DNA of 64,000 nucleotides from Gari tellinella (lineage: Eukaryota > Mollusca > Bivalvia > Cardiida > Psammobiidae): contig OV277861.1 in NCBI GenBank assembly GCA_922989275.2, positions 39,496,623 to 39,560,622 of the forward strand. The letters run 5' to 3'. Position numbers and translations under genes: made by a program. This document shows positions 60,481-64,000 of the stretch, one piece after another (position 1 is the first letter of the stretch; the number at the start of each line of letters is the position of its first letter). The notes beneath the pieces were generated by a model. It was not told the DNA's origin. It ran no database searches and saw only the letters and a program-made list of their open reading frames with translations.

Positions 60481-61099
60481 AACTTGTTACAGGAGGCTGA
60501 TAAGAGGGTACAGCTTTATAGAGAGGTGGAAAAGAAGCAAGATGTAGAAGACTTAGACCAGCCATAACAATGGAACAAATGTAGCTAGCAAACAAGATAA
60601 CAAAGTGGGGATCGTGGGGTCACGCCCAGCATGAAAAAAGCCCGCAAAATCATGACTGATAACGGAATTACCTGAACAAACTTCACTAGGCCAGAGCTAA
60701 CAGCCACACACAAAACAAAGCAGTGTGCAACACAGACAGGTGACTCAATAAAAACACTGCGCTTCAATCTCGCTCCCTGGAAAGAGGCCGACAACAAACT
60801 GCTGTGGCAAATTGTGTAGACTCATCTATATTATATACATGGTTCATAAATATATTTGCTGAAGACATGAAAAGTTTTTTCAACATGTTTGTAACAAAAT
60901 TAAGGTTTAGACTTCTTGCCATCATAACACCTTGCTGCTTTTTGAAGAAAAAAAAAGGGTCAAAGCTGGCAGAGTTGATTGACCGACTTGATGATTTCTT
61001 TCCAAGAATTTTCCTGAGGTTAAATTTTTTGCTTTTTAATTTTCTTATGATTTTCAATTCTTAAATGGTTTTGCAGTTTTATATATTTCCATTTATTTA
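60481..61099. other. No supported gene
   Basis: Overlapping frames on both strands at 60764-61064 (97 and 86 codons) are phenylalanine- and lysine-rich from A/T runs. I recognise no protein and no repeat family. Confidence 0.4.
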
Positions 61100-61800
61100 A
61101 AAAACCAAAAGGGCCCATAATGGCCCTAGGCCTTGATCGCTCACCTACAGGTGTGAATCAGCTTGAATATCCGCTTTCTCTCATTTGAACTTAAGTGACA
61201 ATACATGTATACTGTTTGAAGCAGATGTCTAAATTTGACCTAATTGGCTTAAATTGTGGCATGTCCCAAGATTTCCTGCTAGGATAGTAGGAATAGTACT
61301 GTACCGTTAGTGACTATGGTGGAATACCAGTGTCATCATTGACATGTTGCAATTATCAATGCAATTCATTCAGTGAGGAATATCAGTTTTAATGTGCAAT
61401 GTAGGCAAGGTATCCGGACAATCACGTACATGTAGTTACACAAACGAACATGGAAAAATAGACAGTCACAGACAGATGAATAATAACTTATTCCATAATT
61501 TCATGAATGAAAGTTTATTTCATGAATTAACATTTGCATGAATACCAATAAAACAATAATTATTGATGAACAAATGAATGAACAATTAAATGATTGAATG
61601 AATGGATGCCAACAAAATGTTTGGAGGATTCTAATTGCTATAATATATAATGTTTTACCCAAAACAAAAGTAAACGTTTGGTGAAGATTGAGTTTAAACT
61701 TTGGCCTCTAAAGCATTCATAAGCTTTTCCTCAGAGTTGACCTTGTGACCGTTAAGTTTGATGAAGAATTATTTTTGTTGAGATATAAGGGTTTGATGAA
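61100..61800 (+). mobile_element. Family H element, degenerate
   Basis: AAAAGGGCCCATAATGGCCC, then CGCTCACCTACAGG is a clear family H left end. A worn unit (TTGGCCTCTAAAGC ... GAGTTGACCTTGTGACC) lies near 61700-61750. The right end is not identified, so the limit is approximate. Confidence 0.55.
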
Positions 61801-61988
61801 AATTGAACCACTTTAGTATATATTCATTTTGGCAACTAGCTATCACGGTGGAGGAGAAGAATATAGACTAACATCATTAGGAAGCACTCTCAGGAGCTTC
61901 TGTGAAGGAATGAATGAATGGTGTTTAAGGCCCATCGACACAAAAAGGTCATTTAGAGCAGATTCTGTGAAGGAACACTGGAACAGTC

Positions 61989-62066
61989 GTTAAAACAAAA
62001 TGAAAGTAAAGCAAAAAACTCTTTGAAGATTTAGAAGTTTCTGCTTTATTTTCATCTTGCTTTAAG
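61989..62066. mobile_element. Family F type hairpin
   Basis: TTAAAACAAAATGAAAGTAAAG pairs with CTTTATTTTCATCTTGC. The tip region is irregular (ACTCTTTGAAGATTTAG). Confidence 0.6.
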
Positions 62067-62565
62067 TGGTCGCAAAACACAATGAATGGCATTGAATGCT
62101 AAATATCAGTTGAATGTATAGATAACTTGATCTAAACACGAAATAGCTACAATTGTAAATCCTTCCCTTTCGAAACTTCTTACTTTTTTTTTTACTTTTA
62201 TCAACCAAATTTCAAAACTGACATCTAAGAGAGTACAATGTAGCCCAGCATCTCAACGAGGTTTCCAAGTTTCAGGGCATTCGTAGACTTTTTTTCTTTC
62301 TTTTCAAACCACTAAGCAGACATGGCAGGGTGCCAGTGAAATGATGGTTCAACACTATCTGTTACCTCTTAGGCCACTTTAAAATACTCCAAAATACTGA
62401 TCATCACCATAAAACAAAGTATTTTAATATCCTGCCTGGAAATCAACATACCCACAAGCAATTACACCTAAATGTACAAGTTAAACAAACGAGGAACAGG
62501 TACATACAGAACCGTCAGTCAGCTTCCACTGCTGTCTGTCAAGTTGATTCAGTGCAAAACCTGCA
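62067..62565. other. No recognised feature
   Basis: Spacer of about 500 bp. Confidence 0.4.
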
Positions 62566-62836
62566 TTAACCTTTTACCCCATAAATACGCCTTTTTACGC
62601 CTTTAATTTATTTCTCCACTGAGGAAAACAGTTCCAATTTATTTATTATCATGAATATGTATGATTGCTTTTTTTAGAACCATTTTCTTTATTCTAACAG
62701 ATCATGGTGTCTTAAAGCAGGCTGAAAGTAAAGCAGAATGTGCCTTAAGCACATTCTGCTTTACTTTCAGCCTGCTTTCGGTCAATCAGTGGTCTGGTCA
62801 TCTATTTTCAAAATTAGAATCAGGCTATGGGGTAAT
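62566..62836 (+). mobile_element. Family A element joined to family B
   Basis: TTAACCTTTTACCCCATAAA, palindrome 62711-62778, end CAGGCTATGGGGTAAT. The last bases of the terminus are replaced by the following family B end. Confidence 0.8.
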
Positions 62837-62998
62837 CTTTCCTCCCTTACACTTCAAATGGACAATGCCAGTTTCCAACTTAGTTACATCCATTTTGGAC
62901 TATTTAGTGCTGCTTTATTGCAATATATGACAAACAGTACAGACCCTGATCAGAAGACTCCTTAAAGACAAGTATACTCTTCACAGGTACACAGTTAA
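62835..62998 (-). mobile_element. Family B with right core arm lost
   Basis: ATCTTTCCTCCCTTACAC, GGACAATGCCAGTTTCC, ACAAACAGTACAGACCC and GACTCCTTAAAGACAAG. It ends TACACAGTTAA. Confidence 0.65.
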
Positions 62999-63444
62999 CA
63001 TATAATGTATAATATATGATATATTATACAATTTTATATATATTAAATGATTATTAAGCAACTATCTCAGCTCTGGATAAGGGCAGTAAATGTATTTAAA
63101 ATTCTAAAATTATAATATTGACAATGTTATGTGATTATGAATCTAATCATCAATTTCATGTTTCATTTATACTAATCCCAGCCGCTATCAAAAAGCAATG
63201 AATTCAAATTTATTGCGGAAAACCAATGAAAATACATGTATTTATTTTGCGTGCAAAAGTAAATATGGTAAGTAGTGAAAAGACAACAAAACAAATATGC
63301 CTCTGGCAGGCTCTGAGTCTAAATATCAATAGCAATCATGAATGTATAGAACATAAAACAAAACAAATGAGCAGTAACATTGTATTGCGATTCCCTAGTT
63401 TTTGCCACAAAAAAGTTACGGCAAAAAATGTGGGCTCAAGAGTA
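62999..63444. other. AT-rich stretch
   Basis: TATA-rich to 63060. A small AGCTCTGGATAAGGG near 63070 resembles a family D end. No gene is recognised: the 76-codon frame at 63226 has no recognisable feature. Confidence 0.4.
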
Positions 63445-64000
63445 CCGGTACACTGAAGCTTTTTCTACGATTTGACCTACTGATCCACTTTTTGACACAA
63501 GTAATCAATGTTTCCCCATTGCCTTGATTTTGTCAAGGTGATCATTCTGAGCAAATTTTATGAATTTATGGCTAATAATATGGCTCCTACAGTGTCAATA
63601 TGCTTTTTCTATGTTTTGACCTACTGACCTACTTTTTCACCCTATATAACCCATATTCAGTCACACATTGATTGCATATATAGCTTTTGTCAAACCAATC
63701 ATTCTAAGGCATATGTTTCAAGAAGAATAGGGTAAAAATATGGCCCCTGGAATAGCCAAAATTGACCTACAATGTACTGACCTACTTATGATCCATTATG
63801 ACCTACATTCACACGACACGTCACACTGACAAAATCACATAATGATTGATATAGTAAAAATTACAACTTCTTGACGGCGGCTCTCAACTACTTAACATTT
63901 TAATCAATATTACCAAACACAGAAAATGACCATGTACTCCTAAGGTGGCATTAAAATCTGACCAGTGATTTCGGATAAAAAGATTTTTTCTAGATTTTGT
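63445..64000 (+). mobile_element. Family H-like tandem units, cut by window end
   Basis: Units with TTCTACGATTTGACCTACTG (63464) and TTCTATGTTTTGACCTACTG (63607) recur about 143 bp apart, with TACTTTTTCACCC. This is a diverged H subtype in which CTAGTGACC is replaced by CTACTGACC. No end is inside the window. Confidence 0.65.

Noticed and set aside
60804..61064. 86-codon frame as a small membrane protein
   Set aside because: Its hydrophobic and lysine composition follows from T and A runs, and an overlapping opposite frame exists. No conservation can be judged here.

Overview
The window looks like intergenic or intronic DNA from an animal, most probably a bivalve mollusc. This rests on tRNA-derived SINEs with short-motif tails, dense miniature inverted-repeat transposons, and a repeat that starts near CGCTCACCTGG and ends near CCAGGTGAGCTAAA, a type I associate with heterodont clams. 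That assignment is inference. No open reading frame above about 125 residues occurs. Every ORF I examined lies in a repeat, runs across a hairpin, or matches no protein I recognise, so I annotate no coding gene.

Almost everything recognisable is mobile DNA, and I grouped it by eye. Family A (about 47 copies or pieces, near 250 bp when complete) and families B (near 251 bp) and C (205-225 bp) are flanked by TTAA, as in piggyBac-type elements. Family D has CAGGGCTCC ends and 5-6 bp target duplications. Family E has GGGGCCCGTTTC ends. Family F and its relatives have pogo/Tigger-like CAGTAAAACCT ends next to TA. Family G is a TTAA-ended foldback. Most of these carry a central, nearly perfect palindrome of 50-85 bp. 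Family H is a 0.9-1.4 kb element with hairpins at both ends and internal tandem units of about 145 or 320 bp.

Layout: 1-8 kb has mixed A, B, C, D and a pogo-like element, plus an H copy at 4.4 kb. 8-26 kb is a dense mosaic with an H copy, a SINE and several nested insertions. 26.2-34.0 kb is bracketed by two inverted arrays of a GGCGGAATT motif. Between them lie a CpG-rich promoter-like stretch and splice-site-bounded blocks without a sustained reading frame, possibly a noncoding RNA. 34-51.7 kb is again MITE mosaic with two H copies holding 145 bp repeats. 51.9-55.7 kb is one 3.8 kb inverted-repeat element with a 5 bp target duplication. 55.7-64 kb returns to mosaic and includes an element with a tRNA-like insert nested inside a D copy.

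Two patterns stand out. The palindromic cores do not respect family boundaries: A and F (TTAA versus TA ends) share one core, D and E share another, and B and C share a third. A and B copies also repeatedly sit in TTAA sites inside other A copies, often at the edge or tip of the hairpin. Arm-matched substitutions in several copies suggest that the two arms are kept identical.
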